Below are positions 8,018-16,866 of a stretch of DNA of 22,971 nt, in pieces. Source of the stretch: Deinococcus marmoris. Lineage in GTDB: Bacteria; Deinococcota; Deinococci; Deinococcales; Deinococcaceae. The number at the start of each line of letters is the position of its first letter. The stretch's first letter is position 1. The position numbers and the translations under genes are program-made. The notes under the pieces are model-generated. The model did no database searches and was not told the DNA's origin. It was given only the letters and a program-made list of their open reading frames with translations. Location of the stretch: NCBI RefSeq assembly GCF_001949125.1, contig NZ_MSTI01000161.1:1-22971 (forward strand), written 5' to 3'.

Positions 8018-9075
8018 AGCGTACGACGCCAACGCTGCAATTCAGCGTTGGGTAATGTGCCATCATTTGCCGAAAGATAATGCCCGTATAGTGCGCCAAT
8101 ACATGTCAAGGCCACTGCCTCTGCACGTTCATTTGTGACCCCGTTGGTGAGGAGTAAGTTGACACACTCATGTGCTGCGCTAATTGGTGAGGTCTTACTC
8201 ACCAGTGCCCTGATCTGCAGCACATAGTGTACAAAATCAAGATTAGGAAAGCCATCTTCACGGCCGTACTCCCAGTCGATCGCTTTGATGATTCCAGACT
8301 CAAGTAATAGGTTCCACGGTGCAAAATCACCATGAGACCATACTAGTGGCCAATTCCGATTATCTAATACTGCTAACCAGGGTGCTATAGGCGATTCTAT
8401 GCCTTCTTCTGGTGTATAGCCGCAAAGCTCCTGCACAACTGGATGTTTATGTACACTTATATCAACATAATGATTTTTCGCTGAAAGGATATTTAATCGA
8501 GAAATAAAATCTAATACCTCTTGTGCAATTGGCAAACTGGCGTGAATCGGTCGACCTTGTACACTTCGCGCTAACAATGCTACCCCGGACGAGAAAGAAT
8601 CATATTTCAGAACGTCATAGGTGACGGATGGCGGCAGGGACTTAAGCATACGGTGTTCATTCTCTAGACGCATGCGTGCCAGCACTTGGTGGGCATATTT
8701 TAAAAAATACATGCCTCCATCGACTGCCTCTAGTTGAAGAGTCAATTTCTGTGTCGGACCTGTTGTACCAATAAGCAATGCCTTTGGTTTGAGTGAGGGC
8801 GATACGTCACACAAGAAATCCGCAAGAACTAGCCTTTCATGACCGTCTGGATGCAACAGAGATGGAAAAAGTGCTGCCTGAACCCGTAGAGTCCATTTCC
8901 GTAGTCGAGCACGCCGACGAAAGGCAGGAAATAAAATGCTCGAACGCCAACGCTGTGATATAGAACCATTCATGAGCAACTTGGGATTGCGACTGCTCGG
9001 TAGACAAGCTAAGACCGAATACTCATCAAAAAACATTGACCAAGGATGATCCTCAATTCCCGATGCTTTACTCAT
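7999..9075 (-). CDS. Aminoglycoside phosphotransferase (APH)-fold kinase-like protein
   Basis: A 358-residue protein whose C-terminal two thirds have the APH/choline-kinase fold. YFLKYA (123-128) offers the ATP-anchoring Lys126, RLENEHRML (136-144) the helix-C Glu, SHGDFAPWNLLL (247-258) is the catalytic-loop motif with Asp250 and Asn255, and KAIDWEYG (264-271) gives the metal-binding Asp267. The first about 95 residues are not recognisable and may be a separate domain. Its ATG overlaps the stop of the GT2 gene upstream by four bases (ATGA), and its end overlaps the next glycosyltransferase, so it is made together with them. In this setting it is more likely to phosphorylate a sugar, polyol or polysaccharide residue than an antibiotic, but that is inference. 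All key residues are present, so a catalytic role is plausible. Confidence 0.75.
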   Translation of the reverse strand: MSKASGIEDHPWSMFFDEYSVLACLPSSRNPKLLMNGSISQRWRSSILFPAFRRRARLRKWTLRVQAALFPSLLHPDGHERLVLADFLCDVSPSLKPKALLIGTTGPTQKLTLQLEAVDGGMYFLKYAHQVLARMRLENEHRMLKSLPPSVTYDVLKYDSFSSGVALLARSVQGRPIHASLPIAQEVLDFISRLNILSAKNHYVDISVHKHPVVQELCGYTPEEGIESPIAPWLAVLDNRNWPLVWSHGDFAPWNLLLESGIIKAIDWEYGREDGFPNLDFVHYVLQIRALVSKTSPISAAHECVNLLLTNGVTNERAEAVALTCIGALYGHYLSANDGTLPNAELQRWRRTLWETFS

Positions 9076-9905
9076 CTCTCTGCCCAGCGCTCTCGCGTAG
9101 TAGTGAAATTTCGAGACATTAAATATAATCCGCGTTTCAGACGGAAAACGCGAGCAAGCACTTTGAACATAACTTCGCGCAAATCAGACCTCAATGAAGG
9201 GGAAGGGCCATATTGAAATTGAATATCCAGCCGCTCTTTCGCACGGCGATCTGCAAAAGTTGAACTGATATTTGAATCATGCCAACGAAAACAAGCCATC
9301 AGTCTTGGGATGAACTGGAAATTCGCTCCCTTAGATGCCAAGCGCACATAATACTCGAAATCCATTGTCACTTTATATGAATCATCAAGTAAGCCATATT
9401 TCCAAAGTACTGAAGCACGCATAAAGCAGCTCGTTGACATGATATAACATCCATAATACAACAATATATTTGAGTCAAACATATGATCATATTTAGTCCG
9501 TAGAATTACACCAGTTTCGTCGACAAAATTTGTATCTCCATAAAACACTTCAGCTTCTGGGAAGACTTGATATGCCTCTGCAATTGTACTAAATGTACCT
9601 GGTAAGTAATAATCATCACAATTGAGCCATGCGATAATATCCCCTGAGGCTACGCGGAATCCCTTGTTGATGGCGTCCGTCTGTCCATAATCATTCTCAG
9701 AAATAAACTTTAGATGCGGTAAATGTATGTAATCAGCCACTACCGCTGCTGTCTCATCAGTACTCATCGCATCAAAGATAATATGCTCCACGTTCCCATA
9801 ATTCTGTTCTATAACACTTAGGATTGCCTGCCTGATAAACCTTCCTTGATTGAAGGAGGGTGTAACAATTGTAATTTTTGGTAATAGCTGATTTAATGTA
9901 TTCAA
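9072..9905 (-). CDS. Glycosyltransferase family 2 (GT-A fold)
   Basis: A 277-residue inverting-type glycosyltransferase. ITIVTPSFNQGRFIRQAILS opens the Rossmann-like GT-A domain; IIFDAMSTDET (43-52) and ENDYGQTDAINKGF (70-83) line the nucleotide-sugar site; WLNCDDYYLPG (93-103) carries the DxD-type metal motif as Asp97/Asp98; and CFRWHDSNIS near 206-215 fits the acceptor region of WcaA-like enzymes. The protein is soluble with a basic C-terminus, as for membrane-associated transferases in exopolysaccharide clusters. It starts at the ATG at 9905, five bases after the end of the thymidylate-kinase-fold gene, and overlaps the APH-fold gene downstream by four bases. Codon use is AT-rich. The sugar transferred is unknown. 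Confidence 0.88.
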   Translation of the reverse strand: MNTLNQLLPKITIVTPSFNQGRFIRQAILSVIEQNYGNVEHIIFDAMSTDETAAVVADYIHLPHLKFISENDYGQTDAINKGFRVASGDIIAWLNCDDYYLPGTFSTIAEAYQVFPEAEVFYGDTNFVDETGVILRTKYDHMFDSNILLYYGCYIMSTSCFMRASVLWKYGLLDDSYKVTMDFEYYVRLASKGANFQFIPRLMACFRWHDSNISSTFADRRAKERLDIQFQYGPSPSLRSDLREVMFKVLARVFRLKRGLYLMSRNFTTTRERWAER

Positions 9906-9910
9906 CGTTT

Positions 9911-11245
9911 TTAACTCCTGAAAAATAGCGCTGATCTGAAGCGGCGGCGCACACGACGCTCCATATACTCTAGTATAATCCCATTAATATTTCCGACTAC
10001 TTCTTCCACGGAACGATCAGCGTCAACAATATGGGCTCCAAGTTCTGCAGCCAATTTTCTATATTCCTCTCTCTGGCGTTGCGACTCTTCAAAAGGCACC
10101 TCTTGCTTTCGTTGCTGGAGTACATCAGCCGGAACATCTAATACGAATGTTAGATCCGGCTTGGGAATCCATTTCCCGACGAGGTGAACAAGACTGGACG
10201 GGCCACGGAAACGGTATCTCTTGGGGTCGATCAAAAGATCATAATAATAGCGGTCGAACACAATCAGAGAAGATCGAATTTTTCGGGGCAGAATTACTGC
10301 CGCGTAGCCTCCAGTATAACTTGCGAACCAGTAGCCCAGTTGCGCGAGAGATGCCCACCTCGATTTTGCGCGCGCACCGTGCGGATTCGTCACATCTAGG
10401 CCGGCCCCGCCTGGACGCGCACGTTTCAAAGGAGTCAAATGGAAGTGCTGAACCGACCTGAACACGGGCTGCAGGTCCTTGGATATGCCTGCGATGATTG
10501 TACTCTTACCAGCCCCATCTGGTCCGAGAAAAGCGATAACGAGACCCGTCGGATGCGAAATGCGCCGCGCAATGCGTGTAGCGTTTTGCTGAATATAGCG
10601 CAATCGGTCTGCCGGTTGATCGGTGCGTGGAGTGGTAAGTAAAGAAGTCCGAAGTGTATTGAGATACTTTGTAACATGTATCCAGTCATTGTATTGACAA
10701 GCGGAACATACCATTGCATCTTCTGATCCTTTAAAAAATCGAGCTACTTGCTGCCTACAGCCTTCAGGATCGCGTTGCCACAAACGCGATAAGTATTCCT
10801 GATGTTCATTAGTCAATATGCCTTTCGCCACTTTTTTTACAAGATAATAACCAAATTCCAAATTAGTTGGTGCTACCGGTATAAAATCCTTATAGAATCT
10901 TCGTTTTCCATAAAATTCTTCGCCAGAATAGAAAATGCGGCCATTTCTACGATAATCAGTTGCGAGATCAATTGCCACGAATCTATCTTCTCCGCCTACG
11001 TCCGCCGATATAACGTAAAAGTGTCCGGTTGCTTCATGTTCAAGATGTTGAACCACTTCTAGATCTTCTTGAGTTAAGGCCTTATTCCACTTTTGCAATC
11101 CCTCTACTGTTACAATGACGTCGACGTCAGATTTTATACGTTCTGGATACTCTTCATAACCGTGCAGAACTATTGCTTCATAATCCTTAAGGATGTTCAG
11201 GATATGTATATTGAAAGCCTCGTCGGTATCATACTTTTTCTTCAC
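9911..11245 (-). CDS. Two-domain protein: nucleotidyltransferase-like region + thymidylate-kinase-fold P-loop kinase
   Basis: A 444-residue protein. The C-terminal half is a P-loop kinase of the thymidylate kinase type: Walker A GPDGAGKST (241-249), FDRYYYD (330-336) in place of the DR[YF] motif, PDLTFVLDVPADVLQQRK (363-380) and a Lys/Arg-rich lid. True thymidylate kinases are about 210 residues, so the first 230 residues are extra. That part has LHGYEEYPERIKSDVDVIV (27-45), whose SDVDV pair (Asp40/Asp42) resembles the metal site of minimal nucleotidyltransferases, and FVAIDLATDYR (89-99) could supply a third Asp. The GTG start at 11245 is preceded by GAGGT at a good distance. Embedded between a polymerase and a GT2 gene, it is unlikely to make dTDP; a role in phosphorylating a glycan, lipid or sugar is guessed. 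Base composition is AT-rich. Confidence 0.72.
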   Translation of the reverse strand: MKKKYDTDEAFNIHILNILKDYEAIVLHGYEEYPERIKSDVDVIVTVEGLQKWNKALTQEDLEVVQHLEHEATGHFYVISADVGGEDRFVAIDLATDYRRNGRIFYSGEEFYGKRRFYKDFIPVAPTNLEFGYYLVKKVAKGILTNEHQEYLSRLWQRDPEGCRQQVARFFKGSEDAMVCSACQYNDWIHVTKYLNTLRTSLLTTPRTDQPADRLRYIQQNATRIARRISHPTGLVIAFLGPDGAGKSTIIAGISKDLQPVFRSVQHFHLTPLKRARPGGAGLDVTNPHGARAKSRWASLAQLGYWFASYTGGYAAVILPRKIRSSLIVFDRYYYDLLIDPKRYRFRGPSSLVHLVGKWIPKPDLTFVLDVPADVLQQRKQEVPFEESQRQREEYRKLAAELGAHIVDADRSVEEVVGNINGIILEYMERRVRRRFRSALFFRS

Positions 11246-11267
11246 TAGATTACCTCGATTTGGTTAA

Positions 11268-12638
11268 TTATTGCGTATTAGAGTTATCCGATGTGAATAG
11301 CACAGGTGATCCCGCACTTTGGAAATTTAAGATTCTAGAGTATGATTTTGAAGTCATTCTATCATCTTCTGAGGCAAATTTATTTTCTATAGGTTCATCT
11401 TGTGCAAGTAAACCTAAAATAATTCCTAATATGGGTGACGAGCTATATGTAATAAACATTATAAGTTGAATAGCCACCATTTCATTCTTTATAGACCCCC
11501 ATATTGTTCTGTCACTATGGATCTTGAGAACATAAAAGTATAATAGGAATAGGAATATAATCCCTAGCAATCCTATCCTGAGGTACTCTTGAATATAAAA
11601 GTTGTGAGGAGGAAAGTCTACAAAACTTCCAAATTGATATCTCTCCCAGCCAGTGCCATAAGGTAATCCAAAGAGTATATCATGCATACTCTTTGGTGCT
11701 CCTTCTGAAAGAAAGTACTGCCAGCCTTGTAATCTCCACAACAACGTATCCTCGCTTTGTGAAGAAGCCTCGAGAGAAGATTTAATAATTCCTACAAATT
11801 TTGCACCGATTATGATTACGCCAATGCCAATTACCGTCACAATACCCAATGTATAACTGTAGAATTTCCTTCTGAACTGCCTATCTTGTAGAACTAGAAT
11901 AGTCAATGCAATTATCGTAATAATCCATATTGTACGATGTTGCAAAATTAATAGTGCGGGAACGGTAAAGTAAATTGCATTTCTATGCCACCATGATCCT
12001 CTATTAATGGAGCGGAATTTGATCGATAAGATAGATACGATTGCGAGTATTAGAGCTTGGGAAGCGTTAAGTACGCGTAATGGCGTACCGCCTCCTATCT
12101 GGCTCGCCGTTTCTGCCCATAAACTCGCGATTGCAAGACCTGATATAGTAGCCCCCCAACGAAAAATTGCTACAAGTATCAGTACAGCGCCTAAATTGCA
12201 TATATAGCCGACCAATCTATCTTTATCAATTCTGGAAATACTTGATGTTGCAAAGAATAAGATAGATGCGAAAAAGTATAAATCTTCTCTTGACTCTCCT
12301 ATCTGATCGGTTCCAATTAGAATGACACCTCTAACTATAGAATACACAAGTAAAATAGCTAAAGATAATGCAATCTTACTAATACCTGAGCGACTATAAA
12401 AACCCTTTATAAGTCCGACAATTAGCATAGGCACAAAAATTAAATCTTGAGGGTATATATTGGTCACTAATCGGAGGACTGGCAAATTTATAAAAATGGC
12501 TTCTAGTCCTGTGAAGAGAAATGGGACAACTGCTCCAACAATTGGCCTTTTCCATAGTATGCTACATATAAGTGGCAACCATATAAATCCGACTAATCCA
12601 GCTAATATAATTATAATATTTTTATCAGTCATAAACAT
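11268..12638 (-). CDS. wzy: Wzy-type polysaccharide polymerase (O-antigen polymerase/ligase-like)
   Basis: A 456-residue membrane protein with about eleven to twelve hydrophobic segments (for example around 8-28, 66-80, 88-108, 143-160, 195-206, 222-251, 263-282, 356-371 and 388-412). The large periplasmic part holds QHRTIW (233-238), a WRLQGWQ segment (301-307) and PHNFYIQEYLRIGLLG (344-359), which match the Wzy/WaaL-like fold with conserved Arg and His. It would join repeat units on the outer face of the inner membrane. AGGAG five bases before the ATG at 12638 supports this start; an ATG at 12632 is possible. It has the lowest GC of the cluster (20 of 60 bases in 12361-12420). Such genes diverge fast, so the symbol rests on topology and context; a ligase role cannot be excluded. 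Confidence 0.8.
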   Translation of the reverse strand: MFMTDKNIIIILAGLVGFIWLPLICSILWKRPIVGAVVPFLFTGLEAIFINLPVLRLVTNIYPQDLIFVPMLIVGLIKGFYSRSGISKIALSLAILLVYSIVRGVILIGTDQIGESREDLYFFASILFFATSSISRIDKDRLVGYICNLGAVLILVAIFRWGATISGLAIASLWAETASQIGGGTPLRVLNASQALILAIVSILSIKFRSINRGSWWHRNAIYFTVPALLILQHRTIWIITIIALTILVLQDRQFRRKFYSYTLGIVTVIGIGVIIIGAKFVGIIKSSLEASSQSEDTLLWRLQGWQYFLSEGAPKSMHDILFGLPYGTGWERYQFGSFVDFPPHNFYIQEYLRIGLLGIIFLFLLYFYVLKIHSDRTIWGSIKNEMVAIQLIMFITYSSSPILGIILGLLAQDEPIENKFASEDDRMTSKSYSRILNFQSAGSPVLFTSDNSNTQ

Positions 12639-12646
12639 TCATTCTC

Positions 12647-13750
12647 CTATAAAGACTTGTATAGATCAATATATTGTTTAGCTCCAATAATAATATTGAA
12701 TTCCCGAGATATCCTATGGGTATTTGTCTGTCCCATTTGAAACCTAATTGAACTTGGAAATAGTCTCCAATAATTTATCTGATTAGCAAAACCTGGAACT
12801 GTTGGCTCTTCCCAGGTGACGCCATCACCGACATATGCTTTTAAATCAGAGAGACCAGGCGTATCAGCTAAGACCGCAGGTAAGCCAGTACTGAGAGCTT
12901 CCAATGCCGCAATTCCGAAACCCTCTCTGCTAGATGGCATTAAATAGACATCTGCTGCCCATAGATATTTTAAAGAATCAATTTGATATCCTTCGAATCT
13001 TATGATTTCTGATATACCAAGCGAATTAGCCAAATTTCTCTCTGGATAACCAAGTTTTTCTTCTCCCACATGTATATAAACTATGTGAGAACGATCTTCT
13101 AAAGAAGCTAGTGCTTCGATGATCACGGAATGATTCTTTAAATTCGTATTCCCGCAATTTCCAATTGACAGAAATACTATTTGGTCATCATGGATCTTAA
13201 GTTCACATCTAGCTTTATCGCGGTCTTCCCTGGATGGAGGTCTGAATAACTCGGAGTCATACCAGTTAAAGATTAGTTTGGTGGAATTCCAGTAATATTT
13301 TCGCTCTAGTTCGGCAACGGCTGTACTAATACTTATGTCTCGTATTCCCAGCACCTTGTGTAGCTTGCGCTCTATAAAAAATGCCCAACGCATTATTCCT
13401 TGTGTAGGAAAATGACTATGGATGGTAAAAGCTATGCGGCTGATACCTGCCAAACGCGCCGCAAAAGCTAGAATTACTGTTCCACGACCAATATGAACAT
13501 GAATAACATCATATTCGCGAGACTTAATGAAACGATAAAAAGTCAGGAAATAGCGGAGGCCCCGGTAATACGGAAGATGGTGTACAACGTATTTAGCCTC
13601 TTCGAGCTTAGGCCCGAAAATACCAATTTCGTCACCTGTGCTGAGGACTTCGAGTGTCAAGCCGCGTGAGATCCAGTAAGGAGCGGCAATACGCAGCATC
13701 TGCTCGGCCCCTGAGGGACGGAGTTCATTTAGTACGTGCAGAACTTTCAT
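12647..13750 (-). CDS. Glycosyltransferase family 4
   Basis: A 367-residue GT-B enzyme. KVLHVLNELRPSGAEQMLR (2-20) is the typical glycine-rich start, HVHIGRGTVI lies in the acceptor domain, and FNWYDSELFRPP is the linker to the donor domain. FLSIGNCGNTNLKNH and the motif SSREGFGIAALEAL (273-286) follow, with the E-x7-E pair Glu276/Glu284 that binds the nucleotide sugar. It should add one sugar to the repeat unit. The ATG at 13750 overlaps the upstream glycosyltransferase stop by four bases (ATGA), and the polymerase gene begins eight bases after its end. AT-rich codons set it apart from ugd and the kinase gene at the head of the operon. Donor and acceptor are unknown. Confidence 0.88.
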   Translation of the reverse strand: MKVLHVLNELRPSGAEQMLRIAAPYWISRGLTLEVLSTGDEIGIFGPKLEEAKYVVHHLPYYRGLRYFLTFYRFIKSREYDVIHVHIGRGTVILAFAARLAGISRIAFTIHSHFPTQGIMRWAFFIERKLHKVLGIRDISISTAVAELERKYYWNSTKLIFNWYDSELFRPPSREDRDKARCELKIHDDQIVFLSIGNCGNTNLKNHSVIIEALASLEDRSHIVYIHVGEEKLGYPERNLANSLGISEIIRFEGYQIDSLKYLWAADVYLMPSSREGFGIAALEALSTGLPAVLADTPGLSDLKAYVGDGVTWEEPTVPGFANQINYWRLFPSSIRFQMGQTNTHRISREFNIIIGAKQYIDLYKSL

Positions 13751-14928
13751 CGATTGACCCCCAGCATGTGTTCGTACTCATCAACATATGTACGTGTAAT
13801 ATACTCGTTATTGTATTGATTCAGCGCCTTATCATGGCCCCGTTGTGCGTATGTCAGTCTTACCTCGTCAGATTGCGCAAGATATAACATTGTGTCTGCA
13901 AGAGTCGAAGCAGATCGCACATCTGTCAAAGCGCCTGTCATTCCTTGATCAAGTACCCACGGTACACCGCCACTAGAACTACCTCCAATAGTGGGTAGGC
14001 CACACGCCATCGCTTCTATAATAGTCATAGAAAATGATTCTTCTAAAGAAGGATGTACAAGCACATCACAGTTTTCGCGCAGTTCATGTAAGAGTTGTGT
14101 GTGTGTTCGGTTGCCCATAAAGTCTACACCCTGGCCTAGACTATGTTGCGCCGCCCATCGCTCTGTGATCTCGCCTTGAGCAGTTGCTTTGCCATACAAG
14201 CGGAGACGAGCCTCAGGAATCTCTTGTCTCACTATTGCAAATGCTTTGAGGAGAGTCGAAGTGTTCTTCCAGCCTCCCCAGCCGTTGGGGACACTGACGT
14301 AGACAATTGGGCGGGTGAAGCGCGCTGTGATATTAGGCGTGAAAGAGTCGGACATTAGACCGTTGGGGATAATGCGCATATCACCTCGGTACCGCAGATA
14401 CCGCCGGAAATGATCGGCGACATATGGGGAGACAGCAGTCATTCGTGAGGCGCGGTGTGCAACACGGGATGCCATGAGAAGACGTATGGCATAATAAGGT
14501 CCGGCAGCATACTTGAAAACGTTGAGTGGCGCGTCATGTGCAGTAATAAGCGTGGGAAGCTTGGATTGCAGAGCGCCGAGTGCATATTCGTAGGTCCAGT
14601 GCGCGTGAATTAAGTCGGCGTCAGCCTTGGAAGCTGCCCAAGTCACGTAAGCTCGTTCTTGACGGTAGGCGTCGGCCATGCGGTAACGAGCACGAGGACG
14701 CAGGGGTCCAACGTGAATAGTGAGGCGAGATCCCCGATACGTTTGGGGAGCTGAAACTTGTGGGTCGAGCGTAATGACTGTGACTTGGTGACCTTGAGAG
14801 AGAAGTTCATTTACGAGATTGACCACCGGCGTACCTCCCATACCCTTTGGGATGGTGAGATCGGCCGGATTGTCGAGAAAAGCCCTGAATGGGGCTAGAG
14901 TAAATGGACCGGCAACAGCAACTTTCAT
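13747..14928 (-). CDS. Glycosyltransferase family 4
   Basis: A 393-residue GT-B glycosyltransferase. The N-terminal domain begins KVAVAGPFTLAPF and has GMGGTPVVNLVNELLSQGH (29-47), the usual glycine-rich loop; LIHAHWTYEYALGA and ITAHDAPLN line the cleft; VSPYVADHFRRY and IIPNGLMSDSF lead into the donor domain, where HPSLEESFSMTIIEAMACG (292-310) carries the E-x7-E pair Glu297/Glu305. It is intact. It overlaps the flippase gene upstream and the next glycosyltransferase downstream by four bases each, so three proteins are probably made in step. GC content is intermediate, at the border of the AT-rich core. Substrates cannot be told. Confidence 0.9.
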   Translation of the reverse strand: MKVAVAGPFTLAPFRAFLDNPADLTIPKGMGGTPVVNLVNELLSQGHQVTVITLDPQVSAPQTYRGSRLTIHVGPLRPRARYRMADAYRQERAYVTWAASKADADLIHAHWTYEYALGALQSKLPTLITAHDAPLNVFKYAAGPYYAIRLLMASRVAHRASRMTAVSPYVADHFRRYLRYRGDMRIIPNGLMSDSFTPNITARFTRPIVYVSVPNGWGGWKNTSTLLKAFAIVRQEIPEARLRLYGKATAQGEITERWAAQHSLGQGVDFMGNRTHTQLLHELRENCDVLVHPSLEESFSMTIIEAMACGLPTIGGSSSGGVPWVLDQGMTGALTDVRSASTLADTMLYLAQSDEVRLTYAQRGHDKALNQYNNEYITRTYVDEYEHMLGVNR

Positions 14929-16400
14929 ATTCGTCTCTGCTTAAGCAACTTAGAAAAGGGATGGTTGGCGGCGTGTAAAGTCTGCGTCGCAGCAGTGCCG
15001 ACGAGCAAATGGGGCGTGAAGTGCAGACCGGCCATAGTAACGAGAGCAGCAGCAACAAGCGCAATGGCTACTCCGAGAATAGTCGGCAAAACGGTAAGTG
15101 TAGCCTGGAAGATAATATGAGCAAGGGCGGCAACAACGAAGGCGAATACACTGGATATGAGAATGCGCCCTACGAGATATAGAATAGGTGCAGCAAGCAA
15201 CCGTGCAGTGGCAACTGTCATAAGAAAAAAGCGAAAAACATACATTGCAGCAATAGCGAAAGCTAGAGCGGTAAGCGAGAAATGTGCGGCAATTGGGAAA
15301 GTGATTGCGGCAAAAACCAAAACGGCAAGTTGGACTTTAAGTTCCAATTCTGCGCGTCCGAGGCCGAGTGCGACCGGTCCTGCAAGGGCCATCAGGGCAT
15401 GAAATGGCATGACGAGACAAAGGATGCTCAGTAGAAAGCTAGCCTCGATCCACCGTTGGCCATAAATGACAGCAAGAAGCGGTGTGGCTAAGATTGCCAT
15501 GGTAAAAAAGAGAGGAAAAAAAATTGCGCAGACAAAGCTGAAGAATGCGGAATACATACGTCTGGGGTACTCAATATTTGCTTGATTTCTAGAAGTTGCG
15601 CTAAAAATTATACCTTGTGCCGCGCCTATGAAAACATTAGTTGGAGTGCTAGATAGATAGAAGGCGCGGTCATATAGACCAAGTGTGGCGGGACCAAATA
15701 TACGTCCAATGAGAATTCGGTCAAGAGTAGCAACAATAAGATTGACGATATTGGTTGCGAGAACTTTAATACCAAATATTGATAGATCACTTTGGAATTG
15801 AAAGTGTGGACGGATAGGATGGCGTGTCAGGGTATACGTCTGAATCATGAACAAGAAGGCTTGGCCAACATTAGCAGCTACTAGAGACCATACACCTGCA
15901 CCTAGGAATGCCAGCAGTCCGCCAATGACACCATATCCGACAAGATAGCTGGTAATTTGTGCGATCTGAATGTCTTTGAAGCGCAGTTCTCGTTTAAGTA
16001 GAGAGATTGATGTCTGTGTAAGCGCTTGAAACAAGAAAAGCGGTGCGAGAGCACGTAAGACGTCTAAGACGGCAGGCTGACGTGTAAGTACACTGATAAA
16101 AGGAGCGCCCAAGAGAAGCAAGAGTGTAAGGGATATTCCAATCAAAACTTGCAACGTGAAAATCATTTGAACATCTGTTTCTATGATGTGCTTTTTTTGT
16201 ATGAGTGCAGAGCCAAACCCGGCATCAATGACAATGTTGCCAAAAGCGATAAATGGCATTGCAAGTGCGACAAGGCCGAATGCTGTGGGCGTGAGATGTC
16301 GAGCAAGAAAGACGGTCAATATGAATGCTGCGCCAGCACGAAAAACAGAGCCAGCTAAGTTCCAAGAAAAGGCATTTGAAGTTGTAATGCGCGTGCTCAT
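14925..16400 (-). CDS. wzx: Wzx-type polysaccharide flippase (MOP superfamily, WzxC/TuaB-like)
   Basis: A 491-residue integral membrane protein with about twelve to fourteen hydrophobic helices across its length and few charges between them. The start is typical of the polysaccharide transporter family: NAFSWNLAGSVFRAGAAF, LARHLTPTAFGLVALAMPF, DAGFGSALIQKK. The segment TLDRILIGRIFGPATLGLYD (about 230-249) is the strongest signature of the WzxC/TuaB branch. It would turn the undecaprenyl-linked repeat unit over to the periplasm for the Wzy polymerase. The ATG at 16400 has only a weak ribosome binding site and sits at the broken end of a decarboxylase fossil, with a TGA of the fossil overlapping it. 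Its own stop overlaps the next gene by four bases. Confidence 0.9.
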   Translation of the reverse strand: MSTRITTSNAFSWNLAGSVFRAGAAFILTVFLARHLTPTAFGLVALAMPFIAFGNIVIDAGFGSALIQKKHIIETDVQMIFTLQVLIGISLTLLLLLGAPFISVLTRQPAVLDVLRALAPLFLFQALTQTSISLLKRELRFKDIQIAQITSYLVGYGVIGGLLAFLGAGVWSLVAANVGQAFLFMIQTYTLTRHPIRPHFQFQSDLSIFGIKVLATNIVNLIVATLDRILIGRIFGPATLGLYDRAFYLSSTPTNVFIGAAQGIIFSATSRNQANIEYPRRMYSAFFSFVCAIFFPLFFTMAILATPLLAVIYGQRWIEASFLLSILCLVMPFHALMALAGPVALGLGRAELELKVQLAVLVFAAITFPIAAHFSLTALAFAIAAMYVFRFFLMTVATARLLAAPILYLVGRILISSVFAFVVAALAHIIFQATLTVLPTILGVAIALVAAALVTMAGLHFTPHLLVGTAATQTLHAANHPFSKLLKQRRI

Positions 16401-16866
16401 ATTTGATTTACAGTAAAATAGTTCATCACTAGCTCAAGAGCTTGTTTCGGACAAAAATGTGAAGAACCTGGCTCCATCATAGAAGCTCCGTGCACTGGTA
16501 GAATTGACATTGCCCCAACAGCTTTCCGTCTGCAGATGCGCCAGCAGATCGCCATACATCTTTCCGTTGCTCCTCGGAAAAATCCCCAAGCCATGCTTTA
16601 GGGCTACCTTGAGCTAGGTACTGTTGATGGTCCAGCAGACTGACAAAGTACATTACCCAATGGAGGGCTTTACCTTTGCAAGAAATAACCCGACTTAAAC
16701 TAGGCTCGTTAAATCGAAAGCTACCTTGGTTTGCAAATAGAGTGGTGGCGCTATTCCGGCGACTGACGCCACTATCTACCCCGATAAACACATCGCGTTC
16801 CACCAAGAAACACTTGAACAAAGGAGTACCGATAACTCCGACAATGTCAATGATCAGAATGTTCAT
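16400..16866 (-). pseudogene. UDP-glucuronate decarboxylase (UDP-xylose synthase) fossil, frameshifted and truncated
   Basis: The start ATG at 16866 overlaps the ugd stop (ATGA). The first frame reads MNILIIDIVGVIGTPLFKCF, a decayed Rossmann start (normally GGAGFIGSHL), then FIGVDSGVSRRNSATTL and VSLLDHQQYLAQGSP, matching the usual 'ASPASPxDYL' region. Near 16605-16625 similarity jumps to another frame, which gives GKMYGDLLAHLQTESCWG and GNVNSTSARSFYDGARFF; family members read EVYGDPLVHPQ.ESYWGNVNPIG.RS.YDE.KR. Around 16455 it seems to jump again (ALELVMNYFTVNQI). The catalytic Tyr survives, but the Lys of YxxxK reads Arg, and roughly 150 C-terminal residues are missing. The intact enzyme makes UDP-xylose from UDP-glucuronate, the ugd product. 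Identity is an alignment from memory, but the long match around the active site is convincing. Confidence 0.72.

Noticed and set aside
16397..16594. 65-codon minus-strand open frame as a separate small gene
   Set aside because: It is one of the shifted frames of the decarboxylase fossil.
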